Both the position numbers and the translations under genes were made by a program. A stretch of DNA of 54,971 nucleotides from Bacteroidota bacterium (GTDB taxonomy: Bacteria; Bacteroidota; Bacteroidia; Bacteroidales; JABHKC01), in NCBI GenBank assembly GCA_018692315.1, contig JABHKC010000188.1, forward strand, positions 1 to 54,971, written 5' to 3'. Below, in pieces: positions 8,623-16,900 of this stretch. Below the pieces are notes generated by a model that was not told the DNA's origin, did no database searches, and worked only from the letters and a program-made list of their open reading frames with translations. Within the stretch, counting starts at the first letter, position 1, and each line of letters starts with the position of its first letter.

Positions 8623-9786
8623 ATGTTTGCAATGTTTTCTGAAAAAAAAACGAAATCTGATATGCAAAAAGCTAATCATTTTTATTTTTTAATATTAATG
8701 ATTTTTTTATTTGTAATAAATTCAAATGCGTCAAATATTAAGAGTGTTTTTATAGGCTATGAACAATTTGTGATTGAGCCTGATACCATAATAGTTTACG
8801 ATACAATTTATACATACGATACAGTTTTTACTTATCAAACAATTCATGATACAGTTTTTTACTACGATAGTCTATTTGTAGATGAGATTGAAAAAATGAA
8901 AAAAATAGAACATAAAAAAGCTGATTTGCGGGCAAACTGTTACGACAATTTTGATTTTGATTTTAGAAATTCAATAATACAGAAAAATAAAATCGAAAAA
9001 TCGAATATTGATATCATTTGGGCTTACGGTATTAAAAGCTATAGAGCATCGTTTCCTGAAACAAATGATTTATATAAATTTCGGGAAAAAGCTATTCAAT
9101 CTGCAAATAGCTTGAATATTGGTTTTAAATATAATTATAATATATGGAAGAAACTGTCGCTTAGTAGCGGATTGTCATACTCATTATCTCATGATAATTT
9201 TTCCTTCAGCTACGATAATCTGAACATTGATACATCTTTGGTAGCAGATATTTTTGAAAATATCCATAGCAATGTCGATTCAGTTTATTTCATCAATATT
9301 GATTCATTGTTTTCAATGGGCGATACTATTTGGGAAACATTTTACGACACTTCCTATTCATATACTTTTGATACCAATTATGTTGAAAAATATGATACAG
9401 TTTTTATAAATCATTCGAAAAATGCAATAAATAAAATAGAATATCTTCAAATTCCATTAATTGCTTCATGGTATTTCAATTTCGGAAATCTTAACTTCTC
9501 GTTAAGTAGTGGTATCATTAATGAGTTTTTAATCAGGCATAAAAAATACGAAGTTTATTTCGAAGACGATTTGTATTCAACAAAACTTCAAACAAAGAAT
9601 GAACTTCAAAGCTATTCATTGTCGCTATATATCTCATGTCTTGCCGAATACAAGTTTTCAACTCAATGGAGTTTTTTAGTTGAACCTTATTTTAAGCAAT
9701 CAATTTTCAACTTATATAAAAATGACGATTATAAATTAAAAACAAACATATCTGGCTTAAAAACAGGCTTAAGGTATTATTTCTGA
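8623..9786 (+). CDS. Outer-membrane beta-barrel protein with DTI/DTV repeat region
   Basis: A 387-residue exported protein. The first ATG gives a 14-residue extension (MFAMFSEKK...); the ATG at 8665 (MQKANHFYFL) would give a more typical signal peptide ending near NSNAS. After cleavage comes a repeat region at ~55-90 built on Y-D-T-I/V units (VYDTIYTYDTVFTYQTIHDTV). The C-terminal part alternates polar and aromatic/hydrophobic residues and ends in GLKTGLRYYF, with a terminal Phe as in outer-membrane barrels. The arrangement resembles PorT-like or OmpA-type barrels found downstream of ECF sigma genes in Bacteroidota. It probably forms an operon with the sigma fusion and may pass a surface signal to its periplasmic tail, which carries similar DTI units. 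No substrate can be named. Confidence 0.7.
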   Translation: MFAMFSEKKTKSDMQKANHFYFLILMIFLFVINSNASNIKSVFIGYEQFVIEPDTIIVYDTIYTYDTVFTYQTIHDTVFYYDSLFVDEIEKMKKIEHKKADLRANCYDNFDFDFRNSIIQKNKIEKSNIDIIWAYGIKSYRASFPETNDLYKFREKAIQSANSLNIGFKYNYNIWKKLSLSSGLSYSLSHDNFSFSYDNLNIDTSLVADIFENIHSNVDSVYFINIDSLFSMGDTIWETFYDTSYSYTFDTNYVEKYDTVFINHSKNAINKIEYLQIPLIASWYFNFGNLNFSLSSGIINEFLIRHKKYEVYFEDDLYSTKLQTKNELQSYSLSLYISCLAEYKFSTQWSFLVEPYFKQSIFNLYKNDDYKLKTNISGLKTGLRYYF

Positions 9787-9793
9787 TATAATT

Positions 9794-11284
9794 ATGAAAA
9801 GATTTGTTCTGATATTTGCTTTAACTATAATATTTTTTAAAGTTTTTGCATACCAATTTAAAATTGAGGGATTTGTTACCGACACTTTCGGCAATGATAT
9901 TAATCATCACGAGGTTTATATCTATTCTTTATCTATGGCAGATGTGGAAAAAGTAGAAACAAATAAATCCGGCTATTATTCAAAAGTTTTTAACATTCCA
10001 TTTGGCTACTTTCCAAAATTTTATGTTCAGTCATGGTCAAACTGCAATGGAGATTATTACAACCAAACCGAGACTTGTACTGCGTATCATGGTACAATAA
10101 ATCTTGACTTTGAAGTTTGTAATCAGCATATTCCGCAACATGTCCATATTCCAAATTTTCAAATGGAAAAAATCAATAATCTTTCATACGGATTTATCAA
10201 TACATCCTTTGGTTTTACTGACTCGGTTTATTGGTCATTTGAGTTCGATACAATTTCAACTGAATTTATGCCAATTATCAATTTTCCTGAAAAAGGGCTC
10301 TACGATATTTGTTTACAGATTTTTGATCATAATGATTTTAATGGAGAAATATGTGAAACTCTACCTATTGGCGAATTTGAATCGGCAGTAGGTACTGTTA
10401 AACATAATGGTATAAACTTGCAAGTCGGTATCATATATTTGTATCAAAGATGTAAACCCAAAACATTTACCTGGATTTCAAAATACGAAATTGTTAATGG
10501 AGAATTTGAAATTCCTCACATATTTTACAATCATTTTTACATTCAGGCAATACCGCAATTTGACATAAATTTCCCATATTTTCCAAAATATCTGCCTACT
10601 TATGTCGGAAATTCAGGAATATGGCAGAATGCAGACTCAATTACGATGCAATCGCCAATTCCACCTTTTACTATCGAACTAAATTCTTATGACGAAATGT
10701 TTTATGGAAGTGGTTCAATCTCCGGTACAATAATTCGGCATGATTCAGTTGATTTTAGTTTAGTGCCTATTTGGCTTACATATAACCATTTGCCTCCAGT
10801 TACAGTTTATTTATTGAATGATAATAATGAGATACTGGATTTTAGGTTTTTGGAAACATCTATGGACTTTGAGTTTTTGCAAATTCCATTAGGAAACTAT
10901 CGTATAAAAACAGACGTTTTTAATTATATTCCTATTATTCATCAAATTAATTTATCGGAAGAAAACAAAAATTATATAGTCCCTGATATTAGAATTTATC
11001 AAGATGAGATATTGCTAAACACAGAAACAAACCTGAGTAATTTTTATTCATTTAATATATTTCCTAATCCTTCTAAGGATTTCATTCGCATAGAAAGTTC
11101 AGTTTTTTTACTTAGTGTAAAAGTTTTTGATCTACAATCTGTAGAAATATTTTGTGCTGAATCTATTAATTCGAGAACATATAATCTGGACATAAATGCC
11201 TATGAATTTGGCATTTATATTGTTGAATTAGAAACATATAATAATCAAAAATACAGAAAGAAAATAGTTAAAATAAAAAATTAG
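9794..11284 (+). CDS. T9SS-secreted protein with type A C-terminal sorting domain
   Basis: A 496-residue protein with a signal peptide (MKRFVLIFALTIIFFKVFA) and a carboxypeptidase-regulatory-like beta segment near the N-terminus (KIEGFVTDTFGNDINHHEVYIYSL). The middle is rich in Tyr, Phe and Asn and not recognisable. The C-terminus from ~425 is a classic Por secretion tail: FNIFPNPSKDFIRIES, KVFDLQS, then YEFGIYIVELET...KKIVKIKN. Such tails direct export across the outer membrane by the type IX system and surface attachment. It starts 7 bases after the barrel gene and is probably co-transcribed with it. The likely role is a surface component of the sigma-controlled regulon; no enzyme motif was seen. 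Confidence 0.75.
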   Translation: MKRFVLIFALTIIFFKVFAYQFKIEGFVTDTFGNDINHHEVYIYSLSMADVEKVETNKSGYYSKVFNIPFGYFPKFYVQSWSNCNGDYYNQTETCTAYHGTINLDFEVCNQHIPQHVHIPNFQMEKINNLSYGFINTSFGFTDSVYWSFEFDTISTEFMPIINFPEKGLYDICLQIFDHNDFNGEICETLPIGEFESAVGTVKHNGINLQVGIIYLYQRCKPKTFTWISKYEIVNGEFEIPHIFYNHFYIQAIPQFDINFPYFPKYLPTYVGNSGIWQNADSITMQSPIPPFTIELNSYDEMFYGSGSISGTIIRHDSVDFSLVPIWLTYNHLPPVTVYLLNDNNEILDFRFLETSMDFEFLQIPLGNYRIKTDVFNYIPIIHQINLSEENKNYIVPDIRIYQDEILLNTETNLSNFYSFNIFPNPSKDFIRIESSVFLLSVKVFDLQSVEIFCAESINSRTYNLDINAYEFGIYIVELETYNNQKYRKKIVKIKN

Positions 11285-11285
11285 T

Positions 11286-11310
11286 GCAACTATTTATTAA
11301 ACTTGCATCT
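11286..11310 (+). promoter_or_regulatory. Putative ECF-type promoter, second copy
   Basis: GCAACTATTT, six bases, then CTTGCATCT, starting just after the TAG of the preceding gene and ending 28 bases before the next ATG. Both blocks and their spacing are identical to the copy at 7310-7334. Conservation of the blocks and not the spacer points to selection on a promoter. Confidence 0.65.
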
Positions 11311-11338
11311 TAAGGCTATAAACAAAAAATAAACGAAT

Positions 11339-12355
11339 ATGAAAAGAACATTTTTTTTACTAGGATTAATTTTTGCTGCAACAATTACCTTTGCACAAAT
11401 CAACGGTGGACACGGTGGACACGGAAATCATGGAGGAAACGGTGGCGGCGGTAACGGCGGCAATGGCGGAGGTCCTGGTGGACCCGGCTGTGGAGATACC
11501 ATCATTGTTGTAAGCGATACAATTATTTATTTGCCCGGTGATACAATTTTCACGCATTTTGGCGATACGATTATTGTTACTGATACAATTTTCGGACACG
11601 GCAATCATGGTGGACATGGCAATCATGGAGGACACGGTCATAATGTTGGCGATTCTATAATTTACCTACCCGGCGATACAATTTTCTGTCCTTCCGGTGA
11701 TACTTTAATAGTATCAGACACAATTTTCAGTCATGGTTGGCATGGACATGTTGGTCTAAATGCAACAGATACAATTGTTCATTTACCTGGCGATACTATA
11801 TTTACGCACTTTGGCGATACAATAATTGTTACTGATACAATTTTCGGACATGGAGGTTATGGAAACCACGGTGGACAAGGCGGACATGGAAATCATGGTG
11901 GACAAGGCGGACATGGAAATCATGGCGGACAAGGCGGACATGGAAATCATGGTGGACAAGGCGGACATGGAAATCATGGAGATCATGGTGGAAATGCTCA
12001 AATCTCTGATTCTTGTCTTTGTGAATACTACTCATCAATGGTAGAAACAACAAATCAGATGATTGATGAACAAAAAACAGCTTTAAGTATTGTAAACGAG
12101 ATTACTATAAGCGGATTAAAATCATATCCAAATCCTGTAAGCGACAATCTGAATTTAGAGCTTGTTTCTGATATTTCATCATCAGCAAATATTAAAATAT
12201 ACTCCATCACAGGAAGTGTTTTATATAACGAAAATGTTGAGCTGCACCAAGGTGCAAATTCATTCCATATCAATGTGAAATTTATTCCACAGGGAAGCTA
12301 TCTTATTACTATATCAACCCAAAATTCTTTGGAAACTTTACGATTTGTAAAATAG
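11339..12355 (+). CDS. His/Gly-repeat T9SS-secreted surface protein
   Basis: A 338-residue protein with a signal peptide (MKRTFFLLGLIFAATITFA) and highly repetitive mature sequence. Gly/His/Asn tracts alternate with three copies of a ~40-residue beta-like unit (DTIIYLPGDTIFTHFGDTII followed by VTDTIFGHG). Near residues ~178-218 a nine-residue unit (HGGQGGHGN) is repeated four times almost exactly. The C-terminal ~80 residues form a type A Por sorting tail (LKSYPNPVSDNLNLEL, KIYSITGSVLYN, FIPQGSYLITISTQ), so the protein should be exported by T9SS and displayed on the cell. The dense histidines could bind metal ions such as Ni, Zn or Cu; that is inference. Its promoter is nearly identical to that of the sigma fusion at 7356, which makes it a likely target of that sigma factor. 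Confidence 0.8.
   Translation: MKRTFFLLGLIFAATITFAQINGGHGGHGNHGGNGGGGNGGNGGGPGGPGCGDTIIVVSDTIIYLPGDTIFTHFGDTIIVTDTIFGHGNHGGHGNHGGHGHNVGDSIIYLPGDTIFCPSGDTLIVSDTIFSHGWHGHVGLNATDTIVHLPGDTIFTHFGDTIIVTDTIFGHGGYGNHGGQGGHGNHGGQGGHGNHGGQGGHGNHGGQGGHGNHGDHGGNAQISDSCLCEYYSSMVETTNQMIDEQKTALSIVNEITISGLKSYPNPVSDNLNLELVSDISSSANIKIYSITGSVLYNENVELHQGANSFHINVKFIPQGSYLITISTQNSLETLRFVK
11871..11982 (+). repeat. 27-bp tandem repeat array (4 units)
   Basis: About four head-to-tail copies of a 27-base unit containing GGTGGACAAGGCGGACATGG, encoding HGGQGGHGN, within the His/Gly surface protein. The copies differ at only one or two bases (GGT/GGC), so the array expanded recently and is likely to vary in copy number between strains without breaking the frame. 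Confidence 0.85.
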
Positions 12356-12374
12356 ATTAATTGTTTAGAGTTAT

Positions 12375-12408
12375 GAAAAAGGCTGTCTTTTATAGGCAGC
12401 CTTTTTTT
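12375..12408 (+). terminator. Rho-independent terminator
   Basis: AAAAAGGCTG, a ~12-base loop and CAGCCTTTTTTT, 20 bases after the stop of the His/Gly protein gene. It has a stem with a GC core and a U-tract and closes the sigma-factor gene cluster. Confidence 0.85.
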
Positions 12409-12491
12409 GTATCATTAAATTTGTTTAAATAGTCAGTGTCGGGTACTTGAAGTTAATAATAAGCTTTCTCTGATTTTCGAGTTATTGTACA

Positions 12492-12520
12492 CACGGATTG
12501 CAAATCCGCGATAGCTGGGG
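12492..12520 (+). repeat. REP-like palindrome, copy 1
   Basis: CACGGATTGCAAATCCGCG followed by ATAGCTGGGG. The core CGGATT-GCA-AATCCG is a near-perfect palindrome. The flanking AGCTGGG gives an orientation shared with the copies at 12574 and 13861. Confidence 0.7.
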
Positions 12521-12573
12521 TTTAGCAAAGGTAAAAATTATTTTTTACAATTAAGGGTGGTTTTGTGTTGTTG

Positions 12574-12606
12574 GACGCACGGATTACAAATCCGCGATAG
12601 CTGGGA
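12574..12606 (+). repeat. REP-like palindrome, copy 2
   Basis: GGACGCACGGATTACAAATC followed by CGCGATAGCTGGGA, in the same orientation as the copy at 12492. Between copies 1 and 2 lie ~55 gene-free bases. Confidence 0.7.
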
Positions 12607-12674
12607 TGCTTTAAGCTCGCACTAAAGAGAGCTTTCTATTGTTTCAATAACCAGAAAGTGCCATTTCTATCTAA

Positions 12675-13109
12675 CTACTGATTTGATGATGATATTATCA
12701 AAAAATGAGAAAACTCATCATTGCTAAATCCTTTAATATTATTCATAGATAAGGAAGAAATATAATATTCGCCACTATTTAAATTCAGACATCGTATTTT
12801 AATCGCACAATCTTTTTTATTAGAATATATTTTACATTGGTATACAATATTTCCATCTGAATCGAAAAACAAAACTTTATCTCCTTGCCTAGCATCACAA
12901 TTCATGACTGTATCTAGGCTTGGATATAGATTAGCAATTTCTTTTTGGGGAATAAAGAAAAAAAGTTTACCAGCATCCATTAATAACTGACGATGATAGT
13001 TATCAATTATTTGTTTTTCTTTATCAAATTCAGATTCATAAAAACAACTACAGGATGAAACAAGTAAAACAAAAAAGATCCATATAAACTTTGAAGAAAA
13101 TTTAATCAT
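12675..13109 (-). CDS. Small lipoprotein of unknown function
   Basis: A 144-residue protein with a lipoprotein signal: a basic start, a hydrophobic helix (FIWIFFVLLVSS) and a lipobox ending at the Cys of VSSCS near residue 20. The mature part is predicted mixed alpha/beta, with a segment GDKVLFFDSDGNIVYQCKIY that looks like a beta hairpin. I recognise no family. It is flanked by REP-like palindromes at 12574 and 13188 and stands alone in a repeat-rich intergenic region, which suggests a lineage-specific accessory gene. The start ATG at 13109 gives the signal peptide directly, supporting the frame. Confidence 0.6.
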   Translation of the reverse strand: MIKFSSKFIWIFFVLLVSSCSCFYESEFDKEKQIIDNYHRQLLMDAGKLFFFIPQKEIANLYPSLDTVMNCDARQGDKVLFFDSDGNIVYQCKIYSNKKDCAIKIRCLNLNSGEYYISSLSMNNIKGFSNDEFSHFLIISSSNQ

Positions 13110-13187
13110 TAGTATTATTTTTAGTTGGATTTGAATACATGTCGATATTAAAATTATCTTTTATCCTAAAGAAATTAATAAAACCAC

Positions 13188-13220
13188 CCTGCTAGCGCGG
13201 ATTTGCAATCCGTTCGTCCA
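13188..13220 (-). repeat. REP-like palindrome, copy 3 (inverted)
   Basis: CGCGGATTTGCAATCCG flanked by CCCTGCTAG and TTCGTCCA. It is the reverse complement of the orientation of the other three copies. It lies 22 bases beyond the end of the transposase remnant and forms an inverted pair with the copy at 13861. Confidence 0.7.
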
Positions 13221-13241
13221 AAATAGATAGAACCCAAAGAT

Positions 13242-13809
13242 TTAAACGTAAGTCTTCAGTTGAGACATTTCTACAATAATTTCTATCAAATTAGGCAATT
13301 CCGCATAATTTAGTGCAGAACTAAATAAATAATCCTGCGGTTCTTGTACTATCATTTCTTGCACCGGATTTTGATGAATGTAATTTAGTTTCTCATAAAA
13401 AAATCATTAGTATAAATCACCTTTGCATGATTACTATCTTGCCAGAGTTTATACTTCTGCTCACGTTTTAAGTGCTCACAATATTTTTGCATAATGGCAA
13501 AAGCCACTCCCTTCTACTTTCCGGTTCGTTCTTTATTTGCCCAATTATCTTTTTCGATGTGAATTTCTTAAAATCTCGCAAAATATCTGAAAGACAAAAG
13601 CCTTCTGCTGCACTGCAAATCAAATGTAAGTGGCTGTGCATTAAAACCCATCCATAAATTTCCAGGCCTTTATTTCTCTGACAATATTTAAGTGAATCTA
13701 CAATTGCCATTTTATGGTTTTTATGAGTAAAAACATATAGCCAGCCAACAGTTGTCATAGTGATAAAATATTCTTTGTCAGGTTCGTACATTTTATATTT
13801 ATCAGACAT
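13242..13809 (-). pseudogene. Decayed REP-associated tyrosine transposase (RAYT, Y1/IS200-like)
   Basis: Three minus-strand frames together rebuild a ~185-residue REP-associated transposase. The first piece (13468-13809) has EYFITMTTVGWLYVFTH, YGWVLMHSHLHLI (the HxH metal-binding motif) and SRREWLLPL. It then shifts frame near 13490 to QKYCEHLKREQKYKLWQDSNHAKVIY. It shifts again near 13392 to KLNYIHQNPVQEMIV, EPQDYLFSSALNYAELPNL and a TAA at 13242. These pieces are in the order found in intact RAYTs, which end in LWQ...NHP..., KxxYIHxNPV and DYLYSSARNY. The two shifts make it inactive as it stands. It is flanked on both sides by REP-like palindromes, as expected for this domesticated transposase family. 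Confidence 0.8.
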
Positions 13810-13860
13810 TTAGCAAAGATAAATATATTTCTTAACAATTTAGCTTAGCACGTGTTCTTT

Positions 13861-13892
13861 GACGTATGGATTGCAAATCCGCACGAGCTGGG
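13861..13892 (+). repeat. REP-like palindrome, copy 4
   Basis: GACGTATGGATTGCAAATCC followed by GCACGAGCTGGG, about 50 bases upstream of the transposase start. It shares the palindromic core and AGCTGGG flank of copies 1 and 2. Confidence 0.7.
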
Positions 13893-13926
13893 TTTAGGTA
13901 AAAGTCAGAATTACTAAATAGGGACT

Positions 13927-16900
13927 TTAATTAGGGTAAACCAAAATACTTGAATTGATCATTTTAATTTGGTATGCCTCGCCCGGCTTCATATTTCCAA
14001 TATTATTAATTGAATAAATAGGCCAATAGACTTCTCCATTTTCATCCTTAGCAATATGAATGTTTGTTGCTATTGAATTGAACATCAAGCTAATTGAAGC
14101 TTCCGATTGTCGCAAATAGCCAACAATACTCCAACCCTGATTTAATGAAATTGGAGTGTTTTGCGGCTCCACAGCATTTCCAATAATTATAGTGCTTGTA
14201 GTCGCATTCATTTTTATTTGATAGCCTCTGCCAATAATATGATTCCCAATACTATTTACATTAAACTGTGGCCAAAAAACCAAGCCAAACTGGTCTTTTA
14301 TTATTTCAAGTTCTTGAAGAATATTTCCAAAAATACTATCTAAAGTTGGTTCAAATGGATCAATATATGTTGAAAATAAATTCCAGCCCGAATCTATCTG
14401 AACAGATTGAGTTTGGTATGAAAATGCAAGTAGTTCTTCCAATCCACTTAAGCCATTTGTAGCGAAGGTGTTAGAGTTTGGGTAATTGTTTGTATTGTAT
14501 GTTGCCTGAGCGTCATACTCCATGTTATTATTTGGAGTCCAAATTTTCCATTTGAATTCTTCGTTTTGAGAGTAACCATCATTCCCGAGACTTTCGCCAT
14601 AAGTGGGTAACACAATTGATGTTCCTGCCCACATAGAAAAACCACCACAAGCCAAAAATCCCAACGAATCATAAAATACACCAATATAATCACCAATCGA
14701 AATTTGATTCCCATCAATAGTTAAGGCTGCTGTTTCAGGAATAATAATATTATGAATAATACCTGTATTAGCAAAAAACCAAGGAACTATGTTCGTGTAG
14801 GTACATGAACCATCATCGATTGTTGCATTTGGATTATAATTGTCTGCGCTTGAATCGGTGCAACCAAGAACATCGATAGAAATTGTGTCGCCTGTAATTG
14901 ATAGAGTAAAATCGCCTGATGAATTATTATATCCATAAACTTTCACATAATAAGTTCCTGCAAATAAAGTGTCGAATACAATTTCGGATTGTAGTAAACA
15001 AAAGTCATCATTGTGGGCAATGTAATTTGAATCGCTGCAATTCTCCCAAATTTGAAGTTGAGTGTCATAATTGGAGCCACACAAAGAAACCACAACATTT
15101 GAATAAATTCCATCTACCGTAAAACTATACCACCATAAATAATAAGGAGATATTGAATTACTAACTGCGGGTTCATTTACATTTCCATAGATAAAAGAAT
15201 TTGAACAACTTTCTCCTGCTTCAGTAATCCAACAATTGCCATCATCAACATTTGCATTCGGATTATAGTTAAAGGCAATTGGGTTTGTACATCCAAAAAT
15301 TATTGAGTCGGTATCTAAAGTTAAATTCAAAATAAAATCAGTAGATTGTGGTGCAGGATAGCTTGATACAATAGCATAATACGTTCCCGGAAAAACTGCA
15401 ATATTCTCGAAAGAGCCACCATTATATCCATATGCAGAGCTAATACAATTGTAATAATTTTCTGGACAATCATCTAATATTACCATCCCCGCCCAATCTC
15501 CAACAACAGAGCCACTTAAAGCGCCGGAATCTGATACTACAAATTCATAAACAATATCATCGCCGTTGAGCCAAGTTCCTCCACAATCTAAATTTTCGAA
15601 GTCGTCTCCATAATTTTCGGTAGTGCCCTGAAAATTAATTACCGGTAGATTTAAAATATATGGTATTTCGCAAGTTTCGCCTGGCAGATACAAAATGTTT
15701 TCTGCAGTAAAGGATAAAGTATCATTATTGTTTATTTGGTCGCCAGGCAATGATGTATAAATTGAAAAATTATAAACTTGATTTACAGAAAGATCGGCAA
15801 TTGTTGAGAAGTAGAAATCGAGGGTATCCATTGGCAAAATTGTATCGCTGACGGTTTCACTAACTATAATAGTATCGTTGATGGAATATATTACAATAAA
15901 ATTGCTGGCAGGATTTGAAGCAAAATTTGCTATTTCTACATTCACCATTTCAGAGTTTGTTAAATTATAGCCTGTAGTTGGTGAGTTAGCTGCCACAATG
16001 CTAAGGTCGTTAGTTGGTACAGAAACAAAAACAGTATCGCAAACCAAATTGCTTTGACAATTATTCAATGAAGTATAATAAATTGTTCCGTTCCATCGGC
16101 GTGGCGAAAATGTCTGCCCAAATGGATATTCTTTCCCTGCACCAGTAGTAATTTGCAAGTTTTCGTCTGCAAAAGTTTCTAAACTTGATAGAGTTGTATA
16201 ATTCATCTCAATGGAATTGGTCGAACTTATGTATAAAGCATAAGTTTCTCCTGCATTCAAAAACAAGTTGCTTATGTCGATATGAGCCGGAACATCTGTA
16301 CCAAGACCGGTGATAGCTTGGCTTTCTAAAAAGGTCCATGCTGTGGCATCTGTCTCAAAACCTAAATATGTGCCAGCTTTATAGTATATTTCAATTGTAG
16401 TTTCACCTGCATCAATATTTAGATCAAATCCATTAATAATTATGCTATTAATTATCGAAATATCAAACATATTACCATGGTGGTCGTTGTTGGCCGAAAA
16501 GATTGTGCTAAGAATGTTGGGAAATGTTCTCGATGCTTGAACAAAATATTCTGTTGTAGATAAAAGTATTGGAGTTTCAAATATGTTTGTAATTTGCAGA
16601 AATGAAGTGTCAATGCCGCTATACCATAAATGAGAAATTTCAGGATCGTTTGGCAGCAATTCTATGGTTGCAGTTTGTCCTGAAAAAATATTATAATTTG
16701 AGGCTGATGGAGCAGTTGGGTTCAGGTATGAAGTAATTGTTTTTTGTAGGGTATCATTCTGAAAAATTGGATCATTAGCTAAAAAAATAAATGTAGTAAT
16801 TTCGAAATCTATTTCCGAAATTGTACTCAAATCAATAGATGTGCTAAAAGTATGATAATAAATTTCGCCAGGTAGAACTATGGCAGTTATAGGTTCTATT

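Noticed and set aside
11783-12053. Long open frames on the opposite strand and in other frames of the His/Gly repeat region
   Set aside because: They are a side effect of the 27-bp tandem repeat, which keeps several frames open at once. Their translations are low-complexity (MSALSTMIS, DKADMEIMV), and they lack starts with any signal.
12400-13900. CRISPR array from repeated palindromes
   Set aside because: The four palindromic copies are unevenly spaced, vary in orientation and surround a transposase remnant and a lipoprotein gene; there are no regular spacers or cas genes.
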